NCBI GenBank assembly: GCA_004558825.1
Contig: SFDB01000004.1
Coordinates: 54,763-118,762, forward strand
Reading direction: 5' to 3'
Source: Clostridiales bacterium
Lineage (GTDB): Bacteria; Bacillota; Clostridia; Christensenellales; CAG-138
Length of the DNA stretch: 64,000 nucleotides
Below are positions 35,980 through 45,153 of this stretch, piece after piece. The notes under the pieces were generated by a model that ran no database searches, was not told where the DNA came from, and saw nothing but the letters and a program-made list of their open reading frames with translations. The position numbers and the translations under genes are program-made. The number at the start of each line of letters is the position of its first letter. Positions within the stretch are counted from its first letter, which is position 1.

Positions 35980-37422
35980 TCAAGCGAATATCTCGCTCAA
36001 AAGCTCCGCTACTACCTCTTTTTCGTCAAAATGATGCTTAACGCCGTTGATTTCCTGGTAATTCTCGTGCCCCTTGCCCGCAAGGACTATACAGTCGTTG
36101 CTCTTGGCGTGTTCAAGCGCATAGCGTATGGCCTCGCGCCTGTTCTCTATGATGACATACGGGCAGCCCGAGCGCTTTACGCCCTCGAGCACATTCTCAA
36201 TTATGGCCATAGGATCCTCAGTGCGCGGGTTATCCGAACTGACTATCAGAAAATCTGAGAATCGTCCTGCTATCTCGCCCATTATCGGACGCTTTGCCTT
36301 GTCGCGGTCGCCTCCGCAGCCAAACAACGTAACTATGCGTCCCTTCGCAAACGACTGAACGGCGGTCAGCACATTTTGCACGGCATCCGGTGTGTGCGCA
36401 AAATCGAGATATACGCTGAAGTCGTGCCCGTTCACGGGCAGCGGCTCGAGCCTTCCCTCGACGCGATGCATGTTCGCAAGTCCGTTAACCGTCGCCTCCA
36501 TGGAGAAGCCGAGCGTCTGCGCCGCACATATGGAACCGATGGCATTGAAAACCGTAAAGAGTCCGGGTATCGGCACATAAACGCGGTGCGCCCACTTAGG
36601 CGTCTTTACGAAAAAGCTCACGCTGTCCGTTGTAAATTCTATCTCCGACGCCATCACGTCCGCCTCTTTGCCTATCGCAAATGTCGATACGCTGCACTGC
36701 GTTCCCTCCACGATACGCTCTCCGTACATGTCGTCGACGTTTATAACAGCATTTCGCGTATGATAGAACAGCTTCTTTTTTGCCGCGAAATAATTCTCTA
36801 TCGTCTTATGATAGTCAAGATGATCCTGCGTGAGGTTCGTGAATACCGATGTATCAAACTCAAGGCCGTAGACTCGGCGCTGATCAAGCGAGTGCGATGA
36901 TACTTCCATTATAGCGAGCGTTACGCCCTCATCGCACATCATGCGCAGCAGCTTAAAGAGGTCTACGCTCTCGGGCGTCGTTCTGTCGGCATGTACGCTT
37001 CTGTCGCCTATCATGTTATGAATAGTGCCTATTATGCCCGTCTTTATGCCGCTTTCCTCAGCAATCGCCTTAATCATATACGTCGTGCTCGTCTTGCCGT
37101 TCGTCCCCGTTACGCCGACGAGCTTCAGCTCCCGCTCAGGATGCCCGTAGTAATTCGCGGCCATCATCGCCATAGCCTTGCGCGTGTCGCTGACAACTAT
37201 CTGCGTTATTTCAATCGGAAGCCTTTTCTCAACGAGCAGCGCTGCCGCGCCGCGTTCGACCGCAGACTGCGCATAAACGTGACCGTCCCTGAATGTGCCT
37301 ACAACGCACGAGAACAGGTCGCCTTTTTCAACCTTTCTTGAGTCATATTCAATTTTGTTGATTTCGACATCTTTGCCAAACAGCTCATGCTCGATGCCTT
37401 TTGTAAGTTCGCTTAGCAGCAT
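35980..37422 (-). CDS. murE: UDP-MurNAc-L-Ala-D-Glu meso-DAP ligase
   Basis: A 480-residue Mur ligase adding the third amino acid of the peptidoglycan stem. ATP site GVTGTNGKTSTTYMIKA (about 113-129); TTPESVDLF and HTPDAVQNVL follow. The substrate-choosing motif is DNPRTEDP; DNPR is characteristic of meso-diaminopimelate enzymes, so the wall should be DAP-type, in line with asd/dapA. The ATG at 37422 is selected because GGAGG lies six bases before it; a 39-codon upstream extension overlaps the transpeptidase gene and is rejected. Confidence 0.96.
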   Translation of the reverse strand: MLLSELTKGIEHELFGKDVEINKIEYDSRKVEKGDLFSCVVGTFRDGHVYAQSAVERGAAALLVEKRLPIEITQIVVSDTRKAMAMMAANYYGHPERELKLVGVTGTNGKTSTTYMIKAIAEESGIKTGIIGTIHNMIGDRSVHADRTTPESVDLFKLLRMMCDEGVTLAIMEVSSHSLDQRRVYGLEFDTSVFTNLTQDHLDYHKTIENYFAAKKKLFYHTRNAVINVDDMYGERIVEGTQCSVSTFAIGKEADVMASEIEFTTDSVSFFVKTPKWAHRVYVPIPGLFTVFNAIGSICAAQTLGFSMEATVNGLANMHRVEGRLEPLPVNGHDFSVYLDFAHTPDAVQNVLTAVQSFAKGRIVTLFGCGGDRDKAKRPIMGEIAGRFSDFLIVSSDNPRTEDPMAIIENVLEGVKRSGCPYVIIENRREAIRYALEHAKSNDCIVLAGKGHENYQEINGVKHHFDEKEVVAELLSEIFA

Positions 37423-37441
37423 GCCATACCTCCGCGGCATT

Positions 37442-39586
37442 TTATTCATCACCGGTTTTCGTCGAGAAAACCACTTTAATAACAGTCCCAACGCGTACCA
37501 TCGTACCCTTTTCGATGCTCTGTACGCGTACATAGCCACCCGAATACGTGCCCTCTATCTCCATGATAAGGCCAACCGCTTTAAGCGCGTCGTACGCCTC
37601 AAGCCGTGTCATTCCGCTCAGATCAGGCACCTTTACCTTCTCAGTATCCGTGTCGTCGTCTTCAGGCACTATGTCGGTATTCGCGGTATAGAGCAAAACG
37701 CTCGTTCCCTTAAGCACCTTCGTACCAGCCGACGGCACTTGCGCCGTAACCTCATCATTCTCCTGATATACGGCCTCAATGCCGAGCTCCTGCAGTGCCT
37801 CGGCGGCCTGCTTTGTTGTGAGGCCCGTAAGGTCGGGCACCGTTACAAGCTCATCATGCCCCGATTCCAGATATCCATAGTAGCGCAGCGTTTCCTCGAG
37901 CACATTTTTCACGAACGGAGCCGCTACCGTGCTGCCGAATATGCTGCCCACCTTCGGCTCGTCGACGAGTATAAGCACCACAAACTGCGGATCGTCGGCA
38001 GGAGCAAAGCCTATAAACGAAGCAATGAGCTTACCTGCCGCGACTCCCGTATCGTCGTACTTCTGCGCCGTGCCGGTTTTTCCGCCGACGCGGTATCCGG
38101 GTATCTGCGCGTTGCGTCCGCTTCCGTTCTCAACCACGCTCTCGAGTATTTTGCGCACCTTCGCCGACGTTTCGCCGCTTATCACCTGCCGCACCGCCTC
38201 GGGCTTGTTATCTATCACAACCGCGCCGTCGCTCGAAATGACCTGCTTCACTATTGTCGGCTTATACAGCGTTCCGCCGTTTACCGCCGCGCTTACCGCC
38301 GACGCCAGTTGGATAGGCGTAACTGCGACGCTCTGTCCGAATCCGATACGCGCAAGGTTTATATCGCGTATGTACTTCTCATGTATAACAATTCCGGACG
38401 ATTCGCCTACGAGTCCGCTGCCCGTTGTCGCGCCAAATCCGAACGCGTATATATAGTTGTAAAGCTCCTCCGTGCCGAGCGCAAGCGCCATATCCATAAA
38501 CGCGCAGTTGCACGAGTTTTCGGTACACTCGGTCAGCGACTGATGACCGTGCCCGCCCGCCTTCCAGCACTTTATCCGCTGCCCGCTCACCATCCTGTAG
38601 CCGGGGCAATTGGCCGTAAAGCCGTCGGATATTGTGTTCGAATCAAGCGCTGCCGACAGCGTTATTATTTTGAACGTCGAGCCCGGTTCGTACGCATCGG
38701 CCACTATCCTGTTGCGGCTCAGTGCCGAAAGCAGCTCAAGGTCGCTTCTGGGCGGATTGTTCAAATCGTAATCGGGCTTTGTTGACATAGCTATAATCTC
38801 GCCCGTTTTGCAGTTCATTATTATTCCCTGCGCGTTTGAAGCGTTGTTTACCTTCAGCGCTTCCTCAAGATTTTTCTCAAGGAATGACTGAACGGTGGTT
38901 TTTGTCGTAAGCACGAGGCCGCAGCCGTCCTTCTGCGCCAGATACTCCTGTATGCCGTACGGCAGCGACTTTCCGTCTCTGTCCGCTTCTGTAATCATGC
39001 GGCCGTTTTCGCCCGCAAGATACTTATTATACGTCAGCTCCAGGCCGGACTGTCCGTCTGAGTCTATGTTTGTAAAGCCTATTATCTGCGACAACAGACT
39101 TCCGTAGGGATAATACCTTTTCGTGTCGACCGCCGTAACCACGCCGTTGCCAAGCTTCAGCGATTTTATGGCGTCGACCGTTTCGCGTTCCACCTGGCGC
39201 GCTATCACCACTTCTTTTACGGCCTTGCCGTTTTTCGCTTTTGTGGTTATCTTCTTGAGCACGGTCTCCTTTTCAAGGCCAAGTACGTTCGCAAGCTCGC
39301 TCGCTATCCTGTTAACCTCACTGTCGGGTATCACCTGCGGCCAGGCAAGAACCTTGTAGACCGTCCCGCTCTGTGCAAGCACAACGCCGTCCGCATCAAG
39401 TATCCTTCCGCGCGAAGCCGTTATCGATGTGTCGCGCGTCTGCTGCTTCAGCGCTTTCAGTTGAAGGTCCTCGGCGTCAACAACCTGCAGCCCCACCAAG
39501 CGTCCTATTATGAGCACAAAGGCTATCGCAATAAAGCTTACGACTATCAAAAGCCTTTTCTTTAGTGGAAGAGAGCGCTTTTTCAT
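37442..39586 (-). CDS. Class B penicillin-binding protein with two PASTA domains
   Basis: A 714-residue transpeptidase of the FtsI/SpoVD type. One N-terminal membrane anchor (LLIVVSFIAIAFVLIIGRLV, about 13-32), a dimerisation/pedestal domain, then the transpeptidase with GSTFK (catalytic serine, about 305), SCN in ENSCNCAFMD (about 365) and KTGTAQK (about 500). Two PASTA repeats end the protein (about 590-645 starting VTVPDLTG, and 655-712 starting VKVPDLSG). Two PASTA domains at this locus occur in vegetative PBP2B-like and in SpoVD-like proteins, so division and spore-cortex roles are both possible. Its ATG overlaps the ftsL stop (ATGA). Confidence 0.94.
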   Translation of the reverse strand: MKKRSLPLKKRLLIVVSFIAIAFVLIIGRLVGLQVVDAEDLQLKALKQQTRDTSITASRGRILDADGVVLAQSGTVYKVLAWPQVIPDSEVNRIASELANVLGLEKETVLKKITTKAKNGKAVKEVVIARQVERETVDAIKSLKLGNGVVTAVDTKRYYPYGSLLSQIIGFTNIDSDGQSGLELTYNKYLAGENGRMITEADRDGKSLPYGIQEYLAQKDGCGLVLTTKTTVQSFLEKNLEEALKVNNASNAQGIIMNCKTGEIIAMSTKPDYDLNNPPRSDLELLSALSRNRIVADAYEPGSTFKIITLSAALDSNTISDGFTANCPGYRMVSGQRIKCWKAGGHGHQSLTECTENSCNCAFMDMALALGTEELYNYIYAFGFGATTGSGLVGESSGIVIHEKYIRDINLARIGFGQSVAVTPIQLASAVSAAVNGGTLYKPTIVKQVISSDGAVVIDNKPEAVRQVISGETSAKVRKILESVVENGSGRNAQIPGYRVGGKTGTAQKYDDTGVAAGKLIASFIGFAPADDPQFVVLILVDEPKVGSIFGSTVAAPFVKNVLEETLRYYGYLESGHDELVTVPDLTGLTTKQAAEALQELGIEAVYQENDEVTAQVPSAGTKVLKGTSVLLYTANTDIVPEDDDTDTEKVKVPDLSGMTRLEAYDALKAVGLIMEIEGTYSGGYVRVQSIEKGTMVRVGTVIKVVFSTKTGDE

Positions 39587-39996
39587 TGAACCTCCGTCCT
39601 CGCCGCATCTTCAATCGCCTCAAGACTGACAGCTCGCTCCAGCTTCACCTGAAGCCGGTTAATCCTGCGTTCGCTTTCGGTTATCTTCGTTTTGAGCGAC
39701 GTGACGGCCTCATAGCGCTCCGATATGAAAGCGTATCCCGCGACAAATGTTATCGCAAGCACCGCCGCAAAGATTATGGAGCTTACGAGAAAGAGTTTTT
39801 CCTTTACAAAAGGATCCTTAGCGTGCTTCGGACGAACAGCCGGATTCGGCGCCGTCTGAGGGTTCGCCTTCGGCGCACACTCCGGTGTTTTCGGTGCGGG
39901 CTGTGCCGCCGTTGACGAACGGGACTGCATATACACCTTTGTTACGGGCATATACCTTTCTTCATCCTGTCTTGCCGCTAATGCCATGTTATTCAC
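39583..39996 (-). CDS. ftsL: FtsL-like division protein
   Basis: A 137-residue protein with a proline-rich cytoplasmic N-terminus (about 1-62), one membrane segment (LVSSIIFAAVLAITFVAGYAF, about 72-92) and a C-terminal coiled coil (SLKTKITESERRINRLQVKL). Sequence is weakly conserved in this family; the call rests on topology and on its place between rsmH and the transpeptidase gene, where ftsL stands in Firmicutes. It overlaps the next gene by 4 bases. FtsL links FtsB and FtsQ in the divisome. Confidence 0.82.
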   Translation of the reverse strand: MNNMALAARQDEERYMPVTKVYMQSRSSTAAQPAPKTPECAPKANPQTAPNPAVRPKHAKDPFVKEKLFLVSSIIFAAVLAITFVAGYAFISERYEAVTSLKTKITESERRINRLQVKLERAVSLEAIEDAARTEVQ

Positions 39997-40027
39997 CCCA
40001 TCGCTTCATAATTACTGCTGCCGCATA

Positions 40028-40969
40028 TTACAGCCTGCGTATCGCTCTTAGCTTCGCGCTTCGCGATCTCGGATTCGCCTCAAGCTCCTCCTCGCTCGCC
40101 GTGAGCGGTTTTTTTGTTATTATCTTCGCTGTAGGCTTCAGTCCGCATGTGCATATCGGCGCACGCCTGTCGCATATGCACGGCTCCTCAAAGCGCTTGA
40201 ACGCCTGCTTGACTATCCTGTCCTCTAGCGAATGGAACGTTATTACCGCAAGAACGCCTCCCGGATTCAGGAATGACTCGATATCGCTTATCGCAGCGTC
40301 GAGTTCTTCAAGCTCGCCGTTAACCTCTATCCTTATCGCCTGAAACGTGCGCTTCGCAGGATGCTGCTTCTCGTTTCGCGCCGCAGCCGGCATTGCCTCT
40401 TTTATAAGTCCCGCCAGTTGAAGCGTCGTCTCGATAGGCGCTTTTTCACGCTCCGCGGCAATCCTGCGCGCAATCCTCGCCGCATACCGCTCCTCACCGT
40501 AATCTCGGATTATCTCGGCAAGCCTGTCCGCCGAATACGTATTCACTACATCGTACGCGCTCATGCTTGCGCTTCTGTCCATGCGCATATCGAGCGGAGC
40601 ATTCTCGTTATATGAAAACCCTCTTTCCGGGGTATCGAGCTGATACGACGAAACGCCCAGATCAAGCAGCGCCCCGTCCAGCCCGCACACACCCTCCGCA
40701 GACAATAAGGACCTCATATCAAAAAAATTGCCTCGCACGCTTTTAAATCTGCAGCCGAAGCGTTCAAGTTTTTTCGATGCTGCGGCGATTGCGTCGCCGT
40801 CTCTATCGATGCCGTAAAGCTTCCCGTTTTCCGGAAGCCTCTCGAGCACCGCCTCCGCGTGTCCGCCGCCGCCGAGCGTACCGTCGGCAAATATTCCTCC
40901 GCGCTCGGGCGCCAAGAGCTCAAGCACCTCGTTTTTCATTATGGGGATATGTCTGAACACGCTCGTCAT
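40028..40969 (-). CDS. rsmH: 16S rRNA (cytosine1402-N4)-methyltransferase
   Basis: A 313-residue SAM-dependent methyltransferase (MraW) acting on C1402 of 16S rRNA. HIPIMKNEVLELL at the start, DGTLGGGGHAEAVL (SAM loop, about 32-45), the LLDLGVSSYQLD motif (about 105) and LAVITFHSLEDRIVKQAF near the C-terminus are diagnostic. A cysteine pair CICDRRAPICTC precedes the end. Overlaps mraZ by 4 bases. Confidence 0.97.
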   Translation of the reverse strand: MTSVFRHIPIMKNEVLELLAPERGGIFADGTLGGGGHAEAVLERLPENGKLYGIDRDGDAIAAASKKLERFGCRFKSVRGNFFDMRSLLSAEGVCGLDGALLDLGVSSYQLDTPERGFSYNENAPLDMRMDRSASMSAYDVVNTYSADRLAEIIRDYGEERYAARIARRIAAEREKAPIETTLQLAGLIKEAMPAAARNEKQHPAKRTFQAIRIEVNGELEELDAAISDIESFLNPGGVLAVITFHSLEDRIVKQAFKRFEEPCICDRRAPICTCGLKPTAKIITKKPLTASEEELEANPRSRSAKLRAIRRL

Positions 40970-41415
40970 ATGCCGCGGCCCGCCAGCACGTCAAGAGCCT
41001 GCGTCCACTCTTCGGCGCTGAACCCTTCCTCCGAAGCGTCCCATGCCTCGGCGTTCCATATCTCAAAGCAATCGCTCATGCCCACGAGTACGACTTCGTC
41101 GCCTATCCCGGCGTATTCAATAAGCTTCGGCGCAAGTAGTATTCTTCCCTGCTTGTCCGGCTCGCAGCCGCCTGCGCTCGCCAACACCTGACGCTTGAAC
41201 CTGTTGCCAAGAACATCCGTCACGGGAAGATCGTTAAGCTTTTCGAACGTTTTCATAAAAGACTGCTGCGAATACGCCCGCAGACATTTTCCTTCGTCCG
41301 CGGCTGTTATGCCGCGCATAACTATTACGGAGTCGCCGAGCTCGCCGCGCCATTTTGACGGTATAAATACTCTGCCCTTGGGGTCAACGACATGCCTGTA
41401 TGATCCTATGAGCAT
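40966..41415 (-). CDS. mraZ: Transcriptional regulator MraZ
   Basis: A 149-residue protein with two AbrB-like SpoVT/MraZ domains (VDPKGRVFIPSKWR, about 9-22; EPDKQGRILLAPKL, about 85-98). MraZ forms rings and represses the division-cluster promoter by binding short direct repeats. It is the first gene of the cluster, GGAGGAG upstream, and three 10-base repeats overlap its promoter, consistent with self-regulation. Confidence 0.95.
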   Translation of the reverse strand: MLIGSYRHVVDPKGRVFIPSKWRGELGDSVIVMRGITAADEGKCLRAYSQQSFMKTFEKLNDLPVTDVLGNRFKRQVLASAGGCEPDKQGRILLAPKLIEYAGIGDEVVLVGMSDCFEIWNAEAWDASEEGFSAEEWTQALDVLAGRGI

Positions 41416-41478
41416 TTTCGGCTCCTCCTTTTCTTCAAATTCGTATCGTGTAGATACACCGAAGGTAATTTTGTTTCT

Positions 41479-41522
41479 ATTATATCAGATGCGCTCCTTT
41501 TTGCAACACTTTGCACCACTTT
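41479..41522 (-). promoter_or_regulatory. Division-cluster promoter with MraZ-box-like repeats
   Basis: Minus-strand -35 TTGCAA (41506-41501), 16-base spacer, -10 TATAAT (41484-41479). Three 10-base units AAAGTGGTGC, AAAGTGTTGC and AAAAAGGAGC (41522-41493) are in phase and overlap the -35 box, as expected for MraZ binding. The rest of the 310-base gap between mraZ and the next gene carries only a TATAAT (41682-41687) serving the plus-strand gene. Confidence 0.7.
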
Positions 41523-41726
41523 AGTCAAATTTTATTTATTATTGCTTGATTTCACATTCTTCATTGCCTTTCGACAGGGAAAATCGTCGTGCGGCGCACT
41601 GCAAAAATATATTTCTCGCTCACCTGAACATAATTCAGCAAAAAGTCTCCATTTGGTCTTTATCGGTGACGAAAACTATTGTATAATGCATTCGTAATAA
41701 TATTTTCGTAAATGAGAGGTATTATT

Positions 41727-42908
41727 TTGGACTTATTCGATAGCTACAAGAGTTTCACTCAGCCCCGGGAGCTCATGGAAGCAGGGCTGTATCCGTATTT
41801 TCATGCGCTTGAGACGGCGCAGGATACGGAGGTCGTTATCAACGGCAAAAGCACAATAATGCTCGGCTCAAACAACTATTTGGGCCTTACAAACGACCCG
41901 CGGACCATCGCGGCCGCACATGCTGCGCTCGATAAATACGGCACGGGATGCTCCGGCTCGCGCTTCTTGAACGGCACGCTCGTGCTCCACCTCGAGCTTG
42001 AAAAGGAGCTTGCCGACTTCTTCCACAAGGACGCCGCAATCACGTTCTCGACGGGTTTTCAAACGAACCTCGGCATAGTTTCGGCGCTTGCGACACGTCA
42101 CACCTATATTTTGCATGACGCCGAGAACCACGCAAGCCTTCTTGACGCTTCGCGTCTCAGCTTTGCCAAAAACGTGCTCAAATTCGAGCACAGCAACATG
42201 GAAGCGCTCGAAGATAAACTTGCAAGGCTGCCGCTCGAAGCGCCCAAGCTCATAATCACCGACGGCGTCTTTTCGATGTCCGGCGACATAGCAAAGCTTC
42301 CCGAGATCGTGGCGCTCAAGAAAAAATACAACGCCCGTCTCATGGTCGACGACGCGCACGGCGTGGGCATGATAGGCGACTGCGGACGCGGTACGGCCTC
42401 GTACTTCAATCTTGAGGACGATGTTGACGTCATAATGACAACATTTTCGAAATCGTTCGCTTCGCTCGGCGGATGCGCTGCGGCAAGCGCCGACGTCATT
42501 GAATATATCAAGCATAAATCGCGCCCGTTCATATTCAGCGCGTCAATACCGCCCGCTAACGCCGCTGCGGCTCTTGAAGCGCTGCGCATACTCAGGAACA
42601 GTCCCGAACGTGTTCAGGCGCTCATAGAAATTGCTGCATATATGCGCGGCAAGCTCCGCGAAAACGGCATCCCGATAATGGATGGCTCAACGGCGGTTAT
42701 ACCGATATATACATACAGCCTCATCCGCACGCTCACAATCGCAAAGCGTCTGCTTGAGGAAGGCGTATATGTCAATCCCGTGCTTCCGCCCGCCGTTCCC
42801 GACGATATGTGTCTTCTGAGGACGAGCTACACGGCCACACACACCAGGGAGCAAATGGATCGCGCCGTGGAGATAATCACGCGTGTTTTCAACGAAATAA
42901 AAGAATAA
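41727..42908 (+). CDS. Glycine C-acetyltransferase / BioF-family PLP enzyme
   Basis: A 393-residue alpha-oxoamine synthase, joining an acyl-CoA with an amino acid. [13 protein letters not shown] (about 71-83), [11 protein letters not shown] (about 205-215) and [13 protein letters not shown] with the PLP lysine (about 238-250) are clear. The family holds 2-amino-3-ketobutyrate CoA ligase (Kbl), 8-amino-7-oxononanoate synthase (BioF) and serine palmitoyltransferase. No biotin genes or threonine dehydrogenase are next to it, so the subtype is open. TTG at 41727 is chosen because GAGAGG lies seven bases before it; an ATG 15 bases earlier lacks a site. metK follows 16 bases later. Confidence 0.85.
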   Translation: MDLFDSYKSFTQPRELMEAGLYPYFHALETAQDTEVVINGKSTIMLGSNNYLGLTNDPRTIAAAHAALDKYGTGCSGSRFLNGTLVLHLELEKELADFFHKDAAITFSTGFQTNLGIVSALATRHTYILHDAENHASLLDASRLSFAKNVLKFEHSNMEALEDKLARLPLEAPKLIITDGVFSMSGDIAKLPEIVALKKKYNARLMVDDAHGVGMIGDCGRGTASYFNLEDDVDVIMTTFSKSFASLGGCAAASADVIEYIKHKSRPFIFSASIPPANAAAALEALRILRNSPERVQALIEIAAYMRGKLRENGIPIMDGSTAVIPIYTYSLIRTLTIAKRLLEEGVYVNPVLPPAVPDDMCLLRTSYTATHTREQMDRAVEIITRVFNEIKE

Positions 42909-42924
42909 ACCGAATGGAGAATAT

Positions 42925-44112
42925 ATGATCAAGAAGCTTTTTACTTCCGAGTCCGTTACAGACGGGCATCCCGATAAGGTATGCGATGCAATCGCCGACT
43001 CGGTTCTCGACAAAATACTTGAAGAAGATCCCTACGCACGCGTTGCGTGCGAATGCGCCGCAACAACGGGCATGGTAATCGTCATGGGCGAAGTCACGAC
43101 GAGCTGCTACGTCGATATACCGCGCCTCGTCCGCGACGTCGCCATGGAAATAGGCTACGACAAGCCCGAATACGGCTTTGACGGCCACACCCTCGCCGTC
43201 ATATCAGCCATCAACAACCAGTCCGCCGATATAGACATGGGCGTAAGCAAATCGTTCGAAGCTAAATCCGGAGACAATGACGACAGGTTCTCTATCGGCG
43301 CAGGCGATCAGGGCATGATGTTTGGCTATGCCTGCGACGAAACACCCGAGCTCATGCCGCTCGGCGCTTCGCTCGCGCACAAGCTCACGAGGCGTCTGCA
43401 CGATGTGCGTGTCGACAAGACTCTCCCATATCTTCGCCCCGACGGCAAGTCGCAGGTAACCGTAGAATATATTGACGGCGTCCCCTCGCGCATAGATACC
43501 GTCGTCATTTCGGCACAGCATGATCCCGATGTCGAGCTTTCCAAAATTCGGCGCGATATAATAGAGAATGTCATCCGCCCTATAATTCCCACGGGCCTCA
43601 TCGATGAAAATACGACAATATATGTTAATCCCACAGGCAGGTTCGTTATCGGCGGCCCGCAGGGCGACTCCGGCCTTACGGGCAGAAAGATAATTGTAGA
43701 CACATACGGCGGCTTTGCTCGCCACGGCGGAGGTTCGTTCTCCGGCAAGGACTGCACCAAGGTAGACAGGAGCGCTTCATACGCCGCGCGCTATGCGGCT
43801 AAAAACATCGTCGCCGCCGGGCTGGCGAGACGCTGCGAAATACAAATAGCATACGCCATAGGCGTTGCGCATCCGGTATCGATAATGGTTGATACTTTCG
43901 GCACGGGCATTATCCCCGACGAAAAAATCGTTGAGCTTCTTAAGGCGAACTTTGATTTCCGCCCCGCCGCCATAATAGAGCGTCTCGGGCTTCGCCGTCC
44001 AATATACCGCAAGACCGCCTCATTCGGTCACTTCGGCAGAACCGATGTGGATTTCCCCTGGGAGCACACCGATATGGCAGAAACTCTCAAGGTCCAAGCA
44101 ATGAAGGCATAA
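42925..44112 (+). CDS. metK: S-adenosylmethionine synthetase
   Basis: A 395-residue enzyme making SAM from methionine and ATP. Motifs: [17 protein letters not shown] (about 7-23), [12 protein letters not shown] (about 126-137), and the glycine-rich [23 protein letters not shown] loop at about 273-290 (here with SASY). Full length. Directly downstream of the BioF-family gene, so probably co-transcribed. No SAM riboswitch is seen. The terminator after it is strong. Confidence 0.97.
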   Translation: MIKKLFTSESVTDGHPDKVCDAIADSVLDKILEEDPYARVACECAATTGMVIVMGEVTTSCYVDIPRLVRDVAMEIGYDKPEYGFDGHTLAVISAINNQSADIDMGVSKSFEAKSGDNDDRFSIGAGDQGMMFGYACDETPELMPLGASLAHKLTRRLHDVRVDKTLPYLRPDGKSQVTVEYIDGVPSRIDTVVISAQHDPDVELSKIRRDIIENVIRPIIPTGLIDENTTIYVNPTGRFVIGGPQGDSGLTGRKIIVDTYGGFARHGGGSFSGKDCTKVDRSASYAARYAAKNIVAAGLARRCEIQIAYAIGVAHPVSIMVDTFGTGIIPDEKIVELLKANFDFRPAAIIERLGLRRPIYRKTASFGHFGRTDVDFPWEHTDMAETLKVQAMKA

Positions 44113-44121
44113 GCAAAACAC

Positions 44122-44157
44122 AGGCGTCAGTGAGCGAGATAAATCATTGACGCCTGT
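44122..44157 (+). terminator. Terminator after metK
   Basis: A perfect 9-bp stem CAGGCGTCA / TGACGCCTG with an 18-base loop, followed by TTCCTATATTT. Confidence 0.7.
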
Positions 44158-44216
44158 TCCTATATTTAATTAACCGTTGACAGCAGTGTGGCATGGAATC
44201 CTTTCATTGCAGATGC

Positions 44217-44327
44217 TTATGTTTGTCTAACCATACCGCAGGTGTTCCCCTTTGCTCCACGGGCGTTATTTGTTTTCCGCGCCGTAACCTCCCGGTCTAT
44301 CCTCTCGGCTTGTTCGCCTGCTCGTAG
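44217..44327 (-). pseudogene. Short C-terminal gene fragment in the remnant
   Basis: An open stretch between stops encodes about 36 residues, including EQAERIDREVTARKTNNARG, that read like the basic C-terminal end of a larger protein. A stop closes the frame just upstream, so only the tail survives. Family not recognised. The opposite frames show nothing better. Confidence 0.3.
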
Positions 44328-44445
44328 TTACATTAAATCATTCTATATTATAGTCCGATTAGCGAATAAAATCAATAGGCTTCCCACAAAGTTCAGGAAG
44401 AATTTCCAATTCAGAAATCAAGGGTTTGGGACTTTCCCAAAAGAG

Positions 44446-44486
44446 AAAATGAGCGTATCGGCTGCAAGGCTGAAACGCTCATTTTT
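44446..44486 (+). terminator. Terminator-like hairpin in the remnant
   Basis: AAAATGAGCGT and ACGCTCATTTT form an 11-bp stem followed by T and C residues; it can function in either direction because both flanks are A/T-rich. Confidence 0.6.
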
Positions 44487-44549
44487 CCGGTGTGTACGGA
44501 CATCGGATGTGCTTGCTATTCTCTAAAATCTTATACACGTATCTCCAAT

Positions 44550-44588
44550 GCGCTCTCGTTTCCAGAAAAACCGAGAGCGCGTTTTTTA
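44550..44588 (+). terminator. Strong terminator upstream of the mobC fragment
   Basis: GCGCTCTCG / CGAGAGCGC with a 13-base loop, then GTTTTTTATT. Confidence 0.8.
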
Positions 44589-44627
44589 TTGAAATCTTCG
44601 CGTACCGGTGGACAAACGCTGAAAAAG

Positions 44628-44700
44628 TGTCCGTTGTAAAGTGTAAGAGAATTTTTCAAAATGCTGTGCAACATTGGCGCGATTATATGTCCGTTGTAAA
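44628..44700 (+). repeat. 13-bp direct repeat, possible transfer-origin region
   Basis: TGTCCGTTGTAAA occurs at 44628-44640 and again at 44688-44700, exactly 60 bases apart, directly upstream of the mobC-like gene. Mobilisation genes commonly have their transfer origin with repeated binding sites just upstream, which suggests that role here; it could also be the repeat of an operator. Confidence 0.55.
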
Positions 44701-44718
44701 TTGAAGGGAGTGTTTTTT

Positions 44719-44952
44719 ATGGCAGACCGAACAAGACCAATACGAATTGAGTTCTGCGTCACCGAACAGGAGAAGAAGCTCATACAACACAAGATGGAGC
44801 AGCTTGGCACCAAAAACATGGGAGCCTATCTACGCAAAATGGCGATCGACGGCTATATCATCAAAGTGGATTACACCGAGCAAAAGAAACTGGCTGCTGC
44901 CGTCAGCCGCGTTGCAGGAAACATCAACCAGATCTGTCGCCGTAGCGGTTGA
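44719..44952 (+). pseudogene. Truncated MobC-like mobilisation protein
   Basis: A 77-residue product from ATG 44719 (GGGAG upstream). It begins RPIRIEFCVTEQEKKLIQHK and continues with the ribbon-helix-helix-like MGAYLRKMAIDGYII and AAVSRVAGNINQICRR, the normal order of relaxosome proteins of the MobC type. It then stops after SG, where intact relatives continue for roughly 40 more residues. The break coincides with the point where a minus-strand gene is also cut, so this is a recombination junction and the gene is probably not functional. No relaxase gene follows. Confidence 0.75.
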
Positions 44953-45000
44953 CTGACGAATGCCCTTTTTGAGCAATTCGGCCATTAAATTTATTGCCAT
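44830..45000 (-). pseudogene. Broken minus-strand gene, N-terminus only
   Basis: AAAAAGGAGGT followed by ATG at 45000 is a strong translation start. The first 18 or so residues (MAINLMAELLKKGIRQST) look like a real N-terminus; beyond about 44945 the frame runs antisense through the mobC fragment and is meaningless. The gene was therefore cut at the same junction as mobC. The original product is unknown. It is divergent from the XRE regulator. Confidence 0.5.
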
Positions 45001-45009
45001 ATCGTACCT

Positions 45010-45140
45010 CCTTTTTACCGTCAACGATAACTATGTACACACGATAAATCCGTGTACGGTAATTATCAATAGTCTTTTTTCCGTTAATGGTAAAATATTT
45101 ATTTATTTTTTTGTAGTTTGTAATATACTAAAAGTGAAAG
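45010..45140. promoter_or_regulatory. Divergent regulatory region before the XRE gene
   Basis: Between the broken gene and the XRE regulator are GTACAC and GTGTAC arms (about 45033-45055) and three variants of an element TACCGT/ACCGTCAACG/CCGTTAATGG. Such a layout suits a regulator controlling itself and a divergent gene. AT-rich, with poor matches to -35 boxes. Assignment is by position only. Confidence 0.4.
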
Positions 45141-45153
45141 CGAGGGATACATT

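Noticed and set aside
37295..38785. 496-codon plus-strand frame
   Set aside because: Antisense to murE and the transpeptidase gene.
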